DNA from: Pseudomonas sichuanensis
Lineage (GTDB): Bacteria > Pseudomonadota > Gammaproteobacteria > Pseudomonadales > Pseudomonadaceae
Reading direction: 5' to 3'
DNA: 64,000 bases
Assembly (NCBI RefSeq): GCF_003231305.1
Contig: NZ_QKVM01000008.1
Location: 62,001 to 126,000, forward strand
Made by a program: the position numbers and the translations under genes. The notes beneath the pieces were generated by a model. It saw only the letters and a program-made list of their open reading frames with translations, ran no database searches and was not told the DNA's origin. This document shows positions 18,056 through 26,647 of the stretch, piece by piece (position 1 is the first letter of the stretch; every line of letters starts with the position of its first letter).

Positions 18056-18601
18056 CAGAGCCTCCTTGCTTGTGATTGCCTCCTTGGCACGCGCTGATGA
18101 GCAGGGAAACTGAGCAGCGCAGATCTAGCCAAGATCCAGAGCGTTATCATTCGTCAAAATCTTCACGAACGCCACCATTTCGACAGCATCGTGACATGCT
18201 TGGAGAATCACGTCTTAAACGCTCATTACGACACGTAGATATGCGTGTGAGCATCACCGGAATAACTGCTGCGCGGAGGTCGTTAGCCGTGGGCCCTTGA
18301 ATCCCTTACTGATCCCAACGGCAGGCAGATATCGATCTATTGATGCCATGCCCCGAGCGGCTTGCTATGGGTCGATAGCAGCCCGTCAAGGTCGCAAGCT
18401 CTCGACCCAAAGCCGCCACTTGGGAGGGGCAGCAACCAGCCAGAAGCTGGTACTCAGCGGCTCCACATTCCTAATATGCTTGGCTTGAGGTCACGAACCT
18501 TAAAGCGTGCTCGAAAGCGGTAAGGGCGCCCACATAGGGGGCCCTTAAGCTGGTGTCAGGCATGGAGCCTGTTACATGACATGTAATTGGGTTTCTAAGG
18601 C
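18056..18601. other. Intergenic region between DGQHR gene and qatA
   Basis: 546 bp without a supportable gene; presumably the qat promoter. A hairpin at about 18521-18548 (TAAGGGC...GCCC loop GGGGGCCCTTA) follows the DGQHR stop by about 50 bp and may act as a weak terminator, though no T-tract follows. Confidence 0.5.
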
Positions 18602-20116
18602 CTAGGCCGTGGCGTCGACGATCTTGGTTCCCGCGAGTTTTTCGGATTCAGCCTCAGCAAGTTTCTTCTTGAGGGTCAAAAGTCCAGGTCTAGGCTCCAA
18701 ACCGACCTTATCCCGGAGCAGGTAGCGGACGAGGTCAGCAAGATACCTGGTGATGTCTCGAGTGTTTGGCCCCAGTTGAAGGCGGTTATTATCTTCATCC
18801 CAGATACCGTAAGGCTTACGAGCCGCATCCGGCGTAATGTAGCCCTCGATCCCTGGGAAAAGATTTTCGCGTTGTTGAGGACTCATCAGGTAAACACGCC
18901 ATAGTTGGTTTGCATGCGCGAAGTCCACTTCGTGATTAGAAATTGCCTCAATGATTGCGTCACGTTTGGCATGCGCAGCCTTCTGGTCACGCGCCTCCTC
19001 TCCATTGTGAAAGGACCGAACCAAGAAGGCCATGGCTTTGAGCATTGTAGCCTGGGAGAGAAGTGTAATTTTATCCCATGCGGGCTCTCCCCATGTTGGC
19101 TGTTTGGCAATTGCGCCCCAGAAATGGTTCGCATATTCCTCAGCCCCTATCACGTCGAGTGGAGTAATACCAGACTGGTTAAAGGCACCACGAAAGAGGA
19201 TTGAACAGGTACTGACAAGGTCGTCGCGAAAAATTGCGGGGCCGTCCAGTTTTACTCCAGACTTCTTGTGGCCGGTGTCCACCACACGAAGTCCATGGAC
19301 TTTTCCGTCAGGCGCCAGATGCTCACTCACGTATCGGCTTACCGGGTTAGCTGCGTCGAATGCCAACGACTGTGCGGAAGACGGTTTTTTCCCGAGTACG
19401 TTAAGGTCGTGGAAAAGTTGGCGCTCCTGCTCTGGGTCCAGGCCAAGATGTACAGTCACATCTACAGTAAAGTGCTGACCAAATTCAGTCATTGCCGCAG
19501 TCCACAACTCCAACTCTTCGGAGGTAACCTCTTGACTTTCACCTATCCAAAGTCCCTTTTTCGGGTACTTCGCATTGGTGAGGAGTCCGTTAAGCCAGTC
19601 ATGAACGAGCTCCCCTGCCCGGAGCCTGTGCTGACCATCTACCACGAACAGCTTTTGGGTCTTGTGGAGATGAAGGACTACACCGCTAGGCGTGTCCTCA
19701 AACTCAAGACCGGTATCTTGGATATTGCGAATGTTCGCCGTGAACGGCTGAAGTGCCTGATATGGGCCCTCACCCAGCTCAGCGAGAATATCGTGCAGGC
19801 AGTCGGGCAGGTGCTTGCCGTCTAGACCCCAGCGAGCCTTAACGCTAGCAAGGAGGCCGCGAAGAATGTAGATGGCCAGTTTTTTAGCATGATCCGGAAT
19901 GAGTTGGCGCTGTGCAATCTGCTCCGGCCCTTCGCCCATAGAAATTATTCTGGCTTCGTTAGCTACTAGCGCTACATCACGGAATGTGGACATCGTCATG
20001 GTGATGTTCAGAGTTTGGTTCCCCATGTTGAAGCCAGACAACATGGGTAGGGTGATCGTCCCCCGTCCGCCAGTCTTCTTAAGCTGCTCGAGTCCGTACC
20101 GCTTGCCATCAGTCAT
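18602..20116 (-). CDS. DGQHR-domain protein (DndB/DpdB-like)
   Basis: 504 aa from ATG 20116, supported by GGAG 8 nt upstream; a TTG at 20182 would add 22 residues. The diagnostic FVVDGQHRLRAGE motif (DGQHR at residues 160-164) defines the ParB/Srx-like family that includes DndB, the regulator of DNA phosphorothioation, and DpdB of deazapurine DNA-modification islands. A Lys/Glu-rich C-terminus follows. No dndCDE or dpdA genes are present. It is longer than typical DndB (about 350-400 aa). It lies in the same orientation upstream of qatABC, so it may be part of that defence module or a stand-alone member. Confidence 0.75.
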   Translation of the reverse strand: MTDGKRYGLEQLKKTGGRGTITLPMLSGFNMGNQTLNITMTMSTFRDVALVANEARIISMGEGPEQIAQRQLIPDHAKKLAIYILRGLLASVKARWGLDGKHLPDCLHDILAELGEGPYQALQPFTANIRNIQDTGLEFEDTPSGVVLHLHKTQKLFVVDGQHRLRAGELVHDWLNGLLTNAKYPKKGLWIGESQEVTSEELELWTAAMTEFGQHFTVDVTVHLGLDPEQERQLFHDLNVLGKKPSSAQSLAFDAANPVSRYVSEHLAPDGKVHGLRVVDTGHKKSGVKLDGPAIFRDDLVSTCSILFRGAFNQSGITPLDVIGAEEYANHFWGAIAKQPTWGEPAWDKITLLSQATMLKAMAFLVRSFHNGEEARDQKAAHAKRDAIIEAISNHEVDFAHANQLWRVYLMSPQQRENLFPGIEGYITPDAARKPYGIWDEDNNRLQLGPNTRDITRYLADLVRYLLRDKVGLEPRPGLLTLKKKLAEAESEKLAGTKIVDATA

Positions 20117-20728
20117 GTCGTGCACTCCAATTGATTGGGGTGCAGGAGCACCGCCTGGCTCAGATTTCAGCTCCAAAACCAAGAAATGTCAACGGCCTGG
20201 CACATAAAAACTATAAACCCAAAGTAAAAAACCTCCGCCTGGCGCGAAAAATCACAGCCGCACTGATGATTTTGTGGTTTCACTTTTGACGATTGCGATG
20301 CATCCGGCCAGAAGGAACTAGGCACCACCATTGATTGGCTCAGAGCAACCTAGGCTCCCAAGCGGCTGCTGTAGTCGAGCATGGGGCAGGTTTGGGAAGG
20401 GCCCGAGGCGGGCCTCACCACTTTTTGCTCACTTTCCCGATCATGGCTCGATTTGCGGACAGGGTTTGGGCATCCACCTTCTTGAGCTGTTCAGCCCACC
20501 ATTTGAAAATCTGCCAGTGTAGGCCTTCGGCTACCGAATCAGCTTAACTGGCTCGTCCACCTGCTTTACAAGCACGAGCGGCCGCCGGCCTCAATGTGGA
20601 TAGCGAACGAGGCAAGCAATTCGGCAGGCTAGGCAAGACACAAAAAACTGCGAACGCAGCAAAATCTCTTACAATCCATGGCCGGATTTCCTACACATTT
20701 TCACCACCGATGCCCAAGAGATAACCCC
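20117..20728. other. Divergent intergenic region upstream of mazG-like gene
   Basis: 612 bp between the divergent DGQHR and MazG-like genes, with no supportable gene. It should contain both promoters; the AT-rich stretch just upstream of the DGQHR gene (20205-20285) and CTCTTACAAT (20667-20676) are candidates, but I cannot assign boxes confidently. Confidence 0.4.
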
Positions 20729-21112
20729 GTGAATGACTCCGACAGCTCATCCGCGTCACTAGTTGACGTAGTGAAGCTAGCCGCCTCCCTACAGCGGTTC
20801 GCAGATGATCGCGACTGGCAACAGTTCCACTCCCCCAAGAATCTCATCCTTGCTCTCACTGGAGAGGTAGGCGAGCTGTGCGAGATTTTCCAATGGATGA
20901 GCGATGCCGACTCGATCTCCGCCGCAACAGACCCCGAAATCGGCCAAGCCGTCAAGGATGAACTGGCGGACGTACTGATGTACCTGGTTCGCCTGAGCAG
21001 CGTGCTCGGTATCGACCTCAACGAGGCGGTTACACGGAAACTCGTCTCGAACGGCCAGAAATACCCCGTGGATAAAGCAAGAAGCAGCAGCAAAAAGTAC
21101 GACCGACTCTGA
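20729..21112 (+). CDS. MazG-like nucleotide pyrophosphohydrolase (dCTPase type)
   Basis: 127 aa from GTG 20729 (an in-frame ATG at 20678 would add a non-conserved tail). All-alpha NTP pyrophosphatase related to RS21-C6/dCTPP1. The metal-binding pattern is clear: LTGEVGELCEIFQW (ExxE) and KDELADVLMYLVRLS (ExxD). Such enzymes hydrolyse dNTPs to dNMP and pyrophosphate. It is encoded 24 bp upstream of a nuclease-helicase fusion, probably as one operon. In defence islands nucleotide pyrophosphatases can deplete or sense nucleotides during phage infection. Confidence 0.85.
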   Translation: MNDSDSSSASLVDVVKLAASLQRFADDRDWQQFHSPKNLILALTGEVGELCEIFQWMSDADSISAATDPEIGQAVKDELADVLMYLVRLSSVLGIDLNEAVTRKLVSNGQKYPVDKARSSSKKYDRL

Positions 21113-21136
21113 CCAACACGCACCTAAGGACAACCC

Positions 21137-23005
21137 GTGATCGTTTACGCTGCGACCAAACAGCAATTTCTTAAAGACAACGATAACGATGACATTGAGG
21201 AGGTGATCCTCAGGCATTACAAGGACGCTACCGGCAAGAACGTTGGCTCCTCGGAAATCAGGTCATGGCAAGGGTCTCTGACGTACATGGCCAAGGTCCT
21301 TAGAGATGAGGGGCTCCCGAGCGATGCAGGCCTGGCCATTGAGTTGCACATTCCGCAGTCGTCGAAGCGAATCGACTTTCTACTCACCGGTCGCGACGAA
21401 AATCAGGCAAAAAAGGCCGTACTGATCGAGCTGAAGCAATGGAGCAAGGCCAACGCCACAACCAAAGACGCCATCGTCAAAACGGCATTGGGTGGCGGCC
21501 TCATTGAGACCATTCACCCGTCCTATCAGGTATGGTCCTATGCAGCGCTGCTGGAAGGCTTCAACGAGGCGGTGTATGACAAAAGCATCGAAATCCGTCC
21601 GTGTGCCTACCTCCATAACTACGTCAGTGACGGGGTCATAGATTCAGCCCACTATGAGCCCCACATCAGCAAGGCTCCGCTGTTTCTGAAAGGCCCGGAA
21701 GAGCTCAGTAAACTCAGAAGTTTTCTGAAAAAGCATATAAGCCATGGCGACAACAAAGAGGTGCTTTACGAGCTGTCCGAAGGAAAAATTCGCCCATCCA
21801 AGGCGCTAGCCGAAGCCCTCGGGGGGTTGATGAAAGGCAAACCCGAGTTCGTATTGATTGACGATCAGAAAGCAATTTTTGAGTCGGCGCTGGCGGCGGC
21901 AAGCGAGGCCTCGGACCAAGCACCAAGGGTGATGATCATCGAAGGTGGGCCGGGCACCGGAAAGACTGTCCTGGCTATCAATCTGCTGGTGAAGCTCACC
22001 GAATTGAAGCTGATGAGCAAATACGTCTCCAAGAATGCTGCCCCTCGCAAGGTCTACGAAAGCAAACTGGTTGGCACCATCAAGCGCAGCCATTTCTCGA
22101 ATTTCTTTTCAGGCTCTGGGGCATTCATCGACACTGAGCCCAACACATTCGATGCGCTCATCGTGGACGAAGCTCACCGGCTAAATGAGAAAAGCGGGCT
22201 TTATGGAAACCTTGGGGAAAACCAGATCAAGGAGCTGATTGACTCAGCGAAATGCTCCATTTTCTTTATTGATGAGGACCAGCGTGTAACCTTGAGCGAT
22301 ATCGGCAGCAAGCAGGCGATACGCGCCTTTGCGAAAGCCAAGGGTGCTGTGGTTGAAGAACACGTGCTGTCTTCGCAGTTTCGCTGCAGTGGTTCTGACG
22401 GTTACCTGGCATGGCTGGATGACACGCTAGGCATTCGCTCGACGGCAAATCCGACGCTTGAGACCCAAGAGTACGAGTTTAAGGTGTTCGACTCACCTCA
22501 GGCGATGCATGACGCAATCAACGAGAAAAACCACGGGAACAAAGCTCGTGTGGTCGCGGGCTATTGCTGGCCTTGGTTGAGCAAGAAAGACCCCACCGCT
22601 GCTGATATCGTGATTGGTGACTACAAACGCCAATGGAACCTGGATCAGGATGGCAGCCTATGGATCATCGCTGAAAACTCCATCGAGCAGGTTGGCTGCA
22701 TTCATACCTGCCAAGGTTTGGAAGTCGACTACGTCGGGGTAATTATCGGACCAGATCTGGTCGTGCGTGACGGTCAGGTAGTGACATCCCCGGATGAGCG
22801 CGACAAGCACGATAAATCGATTCGCGGCTGGAAAAAAATGATGAAAGAGCAACCTACCCTCGCGAAAAGTGAAACAGACCTGATCATCAAAAATACATAC
22901 CGAACCCTGATGACACGGGGGATGAAGGGTTGCTACCTGTACTGCACCGACAAAGAGACGGCGCAATACTTCGAGAGTCGGCTTAGCCAACACGGCAATC
23001 ATTGA
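21137..23005 (+). CDS. PD-(D/E)XK nuclease + DUF2075/Schlafen-type helicase fusion
   Basis: 622 aa from GTG 21137. Residues about 60-110 show a PD-(D/E)XK-like signature (KRIDFLLTGRDEN then KAVLIELKQW). Residues from about 260 form a superfamily 1-like DUF2075 motor: Walker A EGGPGTGKTVLA, Walker B ALIVDEAHRLNEK, motif III-like FFIDEDQRVTLSD, SSQFRC, and the C-terminal TCQGLEVDYVGVI and NTYRTLMTRGMKG motifs typical of UvrD/DUF2075 helicases. DUF2075 proteins are related to group 3 Schlafen helicases. It is partnered with the MazG-like gene and is the last island gene before the right att. Confidence 0.85.
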   Translation: MIVYAATKQQFLKDNDNDDIEEVILRHYKDATGKNVGSSEIRSWQGSLTYMAKVLRDEGLPSDAGLAIELHIPQSSKRIDFLLTGRDENQAKKAVLIELKQWSKANATTKDAIVKTALGGGLIETIHPSYQVWSYAALLEGFNEAVYDKSIEIRPCAYLHNYVSDGVIDSAHYEPHISKAPLFLKGPEELSKLRSFLKKHISHGDNKEVLYELSEGKIRPSKALAEALGGLMKGKPEFVLIDDQKAIFESALAAASEASDQAPRVMIIEGGPGTGKTVLAINLLVKLTELKLMSKYVSKNAAPRKVYESKLVGTIKRSHFSNFFSGSGAFIDTEPNTFDALIVDEAHRLNEKSGLYGNLGENQIKELIDSAKCSIFFIDEDQRVTLSDIGSKQAIRAFAKAKGAVVEEHVLSSQFRCSGSDGYLAWLDDTLGIRSTANPTLETQEYEFKVFDSPQAMHDAINEKNHGNKARVVAGYCWPWLSKKDPTAADIVIGDYKRQWNLDQDGSLWIIAENSIEQVGCIHTCQGLEVDYVGVIIGPDLVVRDGQVVTSPDERDKHDKSIRGWKKMMKEQPTLAKSETDLIIKNTYRTLMTRGMKGCYLYCTDKETAQYFESRLSQHGNH

Positions 23006-23228
23006 CGGTATCGTTTGCTAGGAGCCCCTGTACCGGCAAGCGCAGGGGCAACGATCAACTGGATGACCATTTGCTTTATAGATTCGGCCCCGATTCGTTT
23101 TCGGGGCCGGTTCTCAAAAAGCACCGTCCATCGGAATCCAGACCACGCAGCGTTCCAACTGGTATTCCAAGTAAGTTGACCAAAAAATTATTTACCAGCC
23201 AAAACAGATAGATACCGACCGGCGTCAA

Positions 23229-23248
23229 ATTACCCCGGCCCACCAAAT
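23229..23248. repeat. Right attachment repeat (att) of the genomic island
   Basis: Perfect copy of the 20-bp repeat at 8733-8752; the match continues imperfectly upstream (TCA.ATT). It resembles the last 20 nt of a tRNA/tmRNA with 3' CCACCA. The interval between copies is 14,496 bp. Bases 23006-23228 carry no gene. Confidence 0.8.
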
Positions 23249-23250
23249 CC

Positions 23251-23280
23251 AAAAAAAGACGCCCTCGGGCGTCTTTTTTT
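23251..23280. terminator. Bidirectional Rho-independent terminator beside the right att
   Basis: Seven A, GACGCCC, two-base loop, GGGCGTC, seven T. It is oriented to stop both the island helicase transcript from the left and the biosynthetic operon (ending with the LysE gene) from the right. Confidence 0.9.
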
Positions 23281-23364
23281 ATACCTAAATTCTGATCCAT
23301 CCCAACCCACCGCATCCCACAGATTCCCCAGGGCAGCCCCCTCAAGAGCCGCCCCACCCCAGCC

Positions 23365-23991
23365 TCAAGCCAACGGCTTACGCAACAGTATGTCGACAGC
23401 AAACACCCCCAACACCCCCCCCGATACCCACCGCTGGGTCCGCATCGCCTTCGGCCGTGCCATAAGAAACCGACTAACCCGCGCCGCCGCCAACACAATC
23501 AACCCATTCACCGTCACCGCAATCCCAATCTGCACCATCCCCAACTGCATGTACTGATGCAACGTCGACCCCGCCGTCGGATCAATAAACTGCGGAATCA
23601 ACGCCGAATACATCAACGCAATCTTCGGATTGAGCAGGTTGGTCACCAACCCCATGGTAAACAGCTTGCGCGGCGAATGCGGTGGCAGCTCGCGGGCCTC
23701 GAAGGGCGACGCGCCGCGGATCATGTTCCAGGCCAGGTAGCCCAGGTAGAACGCACCGGCAATGCGCACCACGTCATACGCCACCGGCACCGCCTTGAAC
23801 AGCGCCGACAACCCCAGCCCCGACGCCACCAGGTAACAGATGAACCCTAGTGCCACCCCCGCCAGCGAGATCATCCCGGCCAGGCGCCCCTGGGAGATGG
23901 CCCTCGACGTCAGGTAGACCATGTTCGGCCCCGGGGTCAGGACCATGCCCAAGGCGATGATCGCCACCCCAATCAAGTTCTCCAACGGCAT
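23365..23991 (-). CDS. LysE/RhtB-family exporter
   Basis: 208 aa inner-membrane transporter that exports amino acids or similar metabolites. The N-terminus IALGMVLTPGPNMVYLTSRA is the family hallmark, followed by GLVTNLLNPKIALMYSALIPQF and five to six hydrophobic helices. The ATG is 1 nt after the stop of a 50-aa mini-ORF (TGAGATG), tying it to the biosynthetic operon upstream, of which it is the last gene. It is therefore the likely exporter (and self-resistance factor) of the operon product. The transcript would end at the terminator at 23251-23280. Confidence 0.9.
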   Translation of the reverse strand: MPLENLIGVAIIALGMVLTPGPNMVYLTSRAISQGRLAGMISLAGVALGFICYLVASGLGLSALFKAVPVAYDVVRIAGAFYLGYLAWNMIRGASPFEARELPPHSPRKLFTMGLVTNLLNPKIALMYSALIPQFIDPTAGSTLHQYMQLGMVQIGIAVTVNGLIVLAAARVSRFLMARPKAMRTQRWVSGGVLGVFAVDILLRKPLA

Positions 23992-23992
23992 C

Positions 23993-24145
23993 TCAACGTA
24001 CTCCTTCGCTCAGGGTCGAGTTACGTTCCGACGGCGCTGCGCGCCAACCCGGTTCGCCTTGGTACAAGGCAGGCTGGGCAACCGGTCGGACCACGCGCTC
24101 GTCAATGTTCACATGGGCCGGCAACCCGGCGATCGAGACTACCAC
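23993..24145 (-). CDS. 50-aa mini-ORF between ATP-grasp ligase and LysE exporter
   Basis: 50 aa from GTG 24145, with GAGG 8 nt upstream. It starts 10 nt after the ligase stop and stops one base before the LysE ATG. It begins with VVSIAGLPAHVNIDERVV and ends ERNSTLSEGVR. It fills the whole gap between two operon genes with an uninterrupted frame and a good ribosome-binding site, which is my reason for calling it. No family recognised; it could be a structural peptide, a small subunit or a translational coupling leader. Confidence 0.5.
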   Translation of the reverse strand: MVVSIAGLPAHVNIDERVVRPVAQPALYQGEPGWRAAPSERNSTLSEGVR

Positions 24146-24155
24146 ACTGCTGTCC

Positions 24156-25355
24156 TCACGATTGCGCACTCCACGATTGCGCCAATTGCTCGAAGATCGC
24201 CTCCACATCGCGCACCAGCGCGCGGCGGTCGAAGCTGCGCAGGCGCAGGCGGGTGCTCGCGCCTTCGTAGACACCACTGGCATTGCGCTCCAGGTTCTGC
24301 GGCTGGGCCCAGTACAGGGTATCCAGTGTGTTCCGGGGCGTGCTGCCGCGCCGGCCGATCACCCAGGCACCGCGCTCGCCATGCAGCGGGCGCCCTTCCC
24401 GGCTGCGGCTGCGGGCGTGCTCGCGATGGCGGCTGGAGGCTTCGGTCTGCAACTCCCAGGCGATGCCCACCAGGTCGATGTCGCGCACCTCGCGCCACAG
24501 GAAGGGAATCTCGGCGCCACCGACCCGCGCCCCGATCTCGAGAAAACGCAAGGCGTCACCGTCATCGAACAGCTCCAGGTGGAAGACGATGTCGCGCCCG
24601 GCGGCAAAGGCCATGAGCAGCTCGGCCACTCGGCTGGCGATGCGCCGCTCGTCCTCCCCCTCTTCCAGCTCGATGCTGCCCAGCGGGCTGTCCGGCCCGA
24701 AATCGGCGCAACTGTTCACATAGCGCGAAGCGGTGAGCACCACCACCTGCTGCCCGTCCCACCAGCCATCGACATGCAGAATCGGCGCCGGGCAGAACAC
24801 CTGGACCATCATCGGCTCCTGCTGCGGTGCCTGCAGCAGCGCCAGGTCCTGCGGCTCGCGCAGGATCCGCACGCCCCGGCTGGCGGTGCCGAAGCGGGGC
24901 TTGAGCACCAACGGGTAGCCGTGCTCGGCCAGCAGTCGGTCCACGGCCCGCTGATCATCCGCCGCCACCGCCGGCAGCACGTCGATCGCCGACTGCCGCC
25001 CGGCCGCTTCAAGCATGACCAGCTTGTCGCGAAAGCGCTCAATCCAGCCAACCGGATCACCGACAATGCCCCAACGCTCACGAATGGTCGCGGCGCTGAG
25101 CAGGTCGCCCTCGTTCAACGCCACCACCCGCTGCGGCACGCCATGCAGAGCAATCACCCGCTCGGCCTCGGCCATCACCGCCGCGGCATCGTCCAGCGAG
25201 GCCAGCGTCGCGCTCGACGCCAGCCGTTCGCTGGGCAGCGAGCCCAGCGACTCGGGCGTACAGATCGCCCGAATCACCGTGCCTGCCGGCAGCTCGTACT
25301 GGTCGTAGAGTGCCTGGCGCCCTACCCAGCGATGCAGGCAGAGCACATAGCTCAT
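24156..25355 (-). CDS. ATP-grasp ligase (second of two)
   Basis: 399 aa carboxylate-amine ligase of the ATP-grasp superfamily, related to L-amino-acid ligases (BacD/RizA type). The central ATP-grasp fold shows RDKLVMLEAAG, YPLVLKPRFGTASRGVRIL (ATP lysine and glycine-rich loop), then VFHLELFDDGDALRFLE and EIGARVGGAEIPFLWREV (metal-binding Glu residues; the usual Asn of E-x-N is Gly, as in BacD-like ligases). ATG 25355 overlaps the stop of the first ATP-grasp gene (ATGA). Two different ligases in tandem suggest two condensations, for example assembly of a tripeptide or linkage of unusual amino acids. Confidence 0.85.
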   Translation of the reverse strand: MSYVLCLHRWVGRQALYDQYELPAGTVIRAICTPESLGSLPSERLASSATLASLDDAAAVMAEAERVIALHGVPQRVVALNEGDLLSAATIRERWGIVGDPVGWIERFRDKLVMLEAAGRQSAIDVLPAVAADDQRAVDRLLAEHGYPLVLKPRFGTASRGVRILREPQDLALLQAPQQEPMMVQVFCPAPILHVDGWWDGQQVVVLTASRYVNSCADFGPDSPLGSIELEEGEDERRIASRVAELLMAFAAGRDIVFHLELFDDGDALRFLEIGARVGGAEIPFLWREVRDIDLVGIAWELQTEASSRHREHARSRSREGRPLHGERGAWVIGRRGSTPRNTLDTLYWAQPQNLERNASGVYEGASTRLRLRSFDRRALVRDVEAIFEQLAQSWSAQS

Positions 25356-26608
25356 GCCTTGGGCTCCACGATGAAGTGCACGGCCTCGACCAGTTCGTCG
25401 CCGATGCGCACCGCGTCTTCACGCGAGGTGCCGGTGGCCAGCACATAGCCGGACACGCAGTCGGCCACGGTATCCAGCGGCGGGATCACATCGCCTTCGT
25501 GTTTCTGAATCACCACCGCGCGCTGGGCCTCGCCAAGCTCGAACAGGAATGGCAGGAACACCAGCGGCGTCTCGCCCGGGCGAGTGTGACGCACGTCGAC
25601 ATCGGGTTTCAGGTCGAGCTCGACCTTGCGCACCTTGCCCGGGGTCGGCACGAAGAACTGGATCGCCGCGCCAGCCTTGGGCTCCGGCGACTCCAGCGGC
25701 AGCTCGTCGATGCCCAGGGGCACGGTCAGGAACATGCGGTTCAGGTCCAGGCCGAAGGCACGACGCACCAGCTCCGGAGCACCGGAACCGGCCAGGCGTG
25801 CGTGGGACTCGAGCACCCGCGGGCCCTTGGCGGTCAGCACGAACTCGCTGTGCGACGGCCCCTCTTCCAGCTCCACGGCGTCGAGCAGGCGGCAGGTCAT
25901 CTCCTTGAGCTCCTTGAGCCACTTCTTGGCATCGGTGCTCGGCGTGCTGACTTCCCACTCGACGTACTTGTCGTTCATGCGGTACTGGGAGTAGCCGATC
26001 GGCAGGTGACGACGCTTGAACGAGAAGGAGTCGACGCTGACCACCGGGCCGTCCAGGTATTCCTCGATGATGATGTTGCGCACCTCGGCATCCTGCAGCG
26101 CCTGCCAGGCCTTGCTGGCGGAGGCGGCATCGTCGCAGGGGTGGATGTGCAGGCTGGCCACGCCCTCGGCGGGCTTGAGCACCGAGCGGCCATGCTCGGC
26201 GACGAACTCGATGGCGTCCTGGGCGCAGGCGACCTGGCGATAGGCCACCGGGCTCAGGTCGTGATCGGCCAGCAGCTTGCGCATGGCCACCTTGTCCTTG
26301 AGCAGGTGCGCGGTCTTGTAGGAGACACCGGTCAGCTTGAAGTGGTCGACCACCTTGCCGGTGGACTCGCCCGCCACCTCGGTGGTGGTGATGATGCGGT
26401 CGAACGGCCGCTCGCGGTGCAGCGGCTCGAGCACCTTGATGATCGCCTCGGCATCGTCGATGCGGGCATGCACCACCTGCTCGCAATGGGCGACGATCTC
26501 TTGCTCGTAGTCGCCCTGCTGGTGCACCAGCACCACGTCGATACCCAGTGCCTTGGCACCATGGATTGGCGCCGGACGACCACCGATGACTGCAATACGC
26601 TTGTTCAT
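25352..26608 (-). CDS. ATP-grasp ligase (first of two)
   Basis: 418 aa ATP-grasp enzyme. An N-terminal Rossmann-like preATP-grasp (KRIAVIGGRPAPIHGAKALG, AEAIIKVLEPL) precedes the ATP-binding fold (KTAHLLKDKVAMRKLLADH, RSVLKPAEGVASLHI, IIIEEYLDGPVVSVDSFSF) and the metal site (GPSHSEFVLT, RVLESHARLAGSGAPELV). The C-terminal part carries the domain typical of amino-acid ligases. It forms an amide bond through an acyl phosphate, presumably between an amino acid modified by the upstream enzymes and another amino acid. ATG 26608 has GGGAG upstream and lies 39 bp after the oxygenase stop. Confidence 0.87.
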   Translation of the reverse strand: MNKRIAVIGGRPAPIHGAKALGIDVVLVHQQGDYEQEIVAHCEQVVHARIDDAEAIIKVLEPLHRERPFDRIITTTEVAGESTGKVVDHFKLTGVSYKTAHLLKDKVAMRKLLADHDLSPVAYRQVACAQDAIEFVAEHGRSVLKPAEGVASLHIHPCDDAASASKAWQALQDAEVRNIIIEEYLDGPVVSVDSFSFKRRHLPIGYSQYRMNDKYVEWEVSTPSTDAKKWLKELKEMTCRLLDAVELEEGPSHSEFVLTAKGPRVLESHARLAGSGAPELVRRAFGLDLNRMFLTVPLGIDELPLESPEPKAGAAIQFFVPTPGKVRKVELDLKPDVDVRHTRPGETPLVFLPFLFELGEAQRAVVIQKHEGDVIPPLDTVADCVSGYVLATGTSREDAVRIGDELVEAVHFIVEPKA

Positions 26609-26647
26609 GGAAACTCCCTGTTCGTAGTCAGGATTGCGGGAAAGGAT

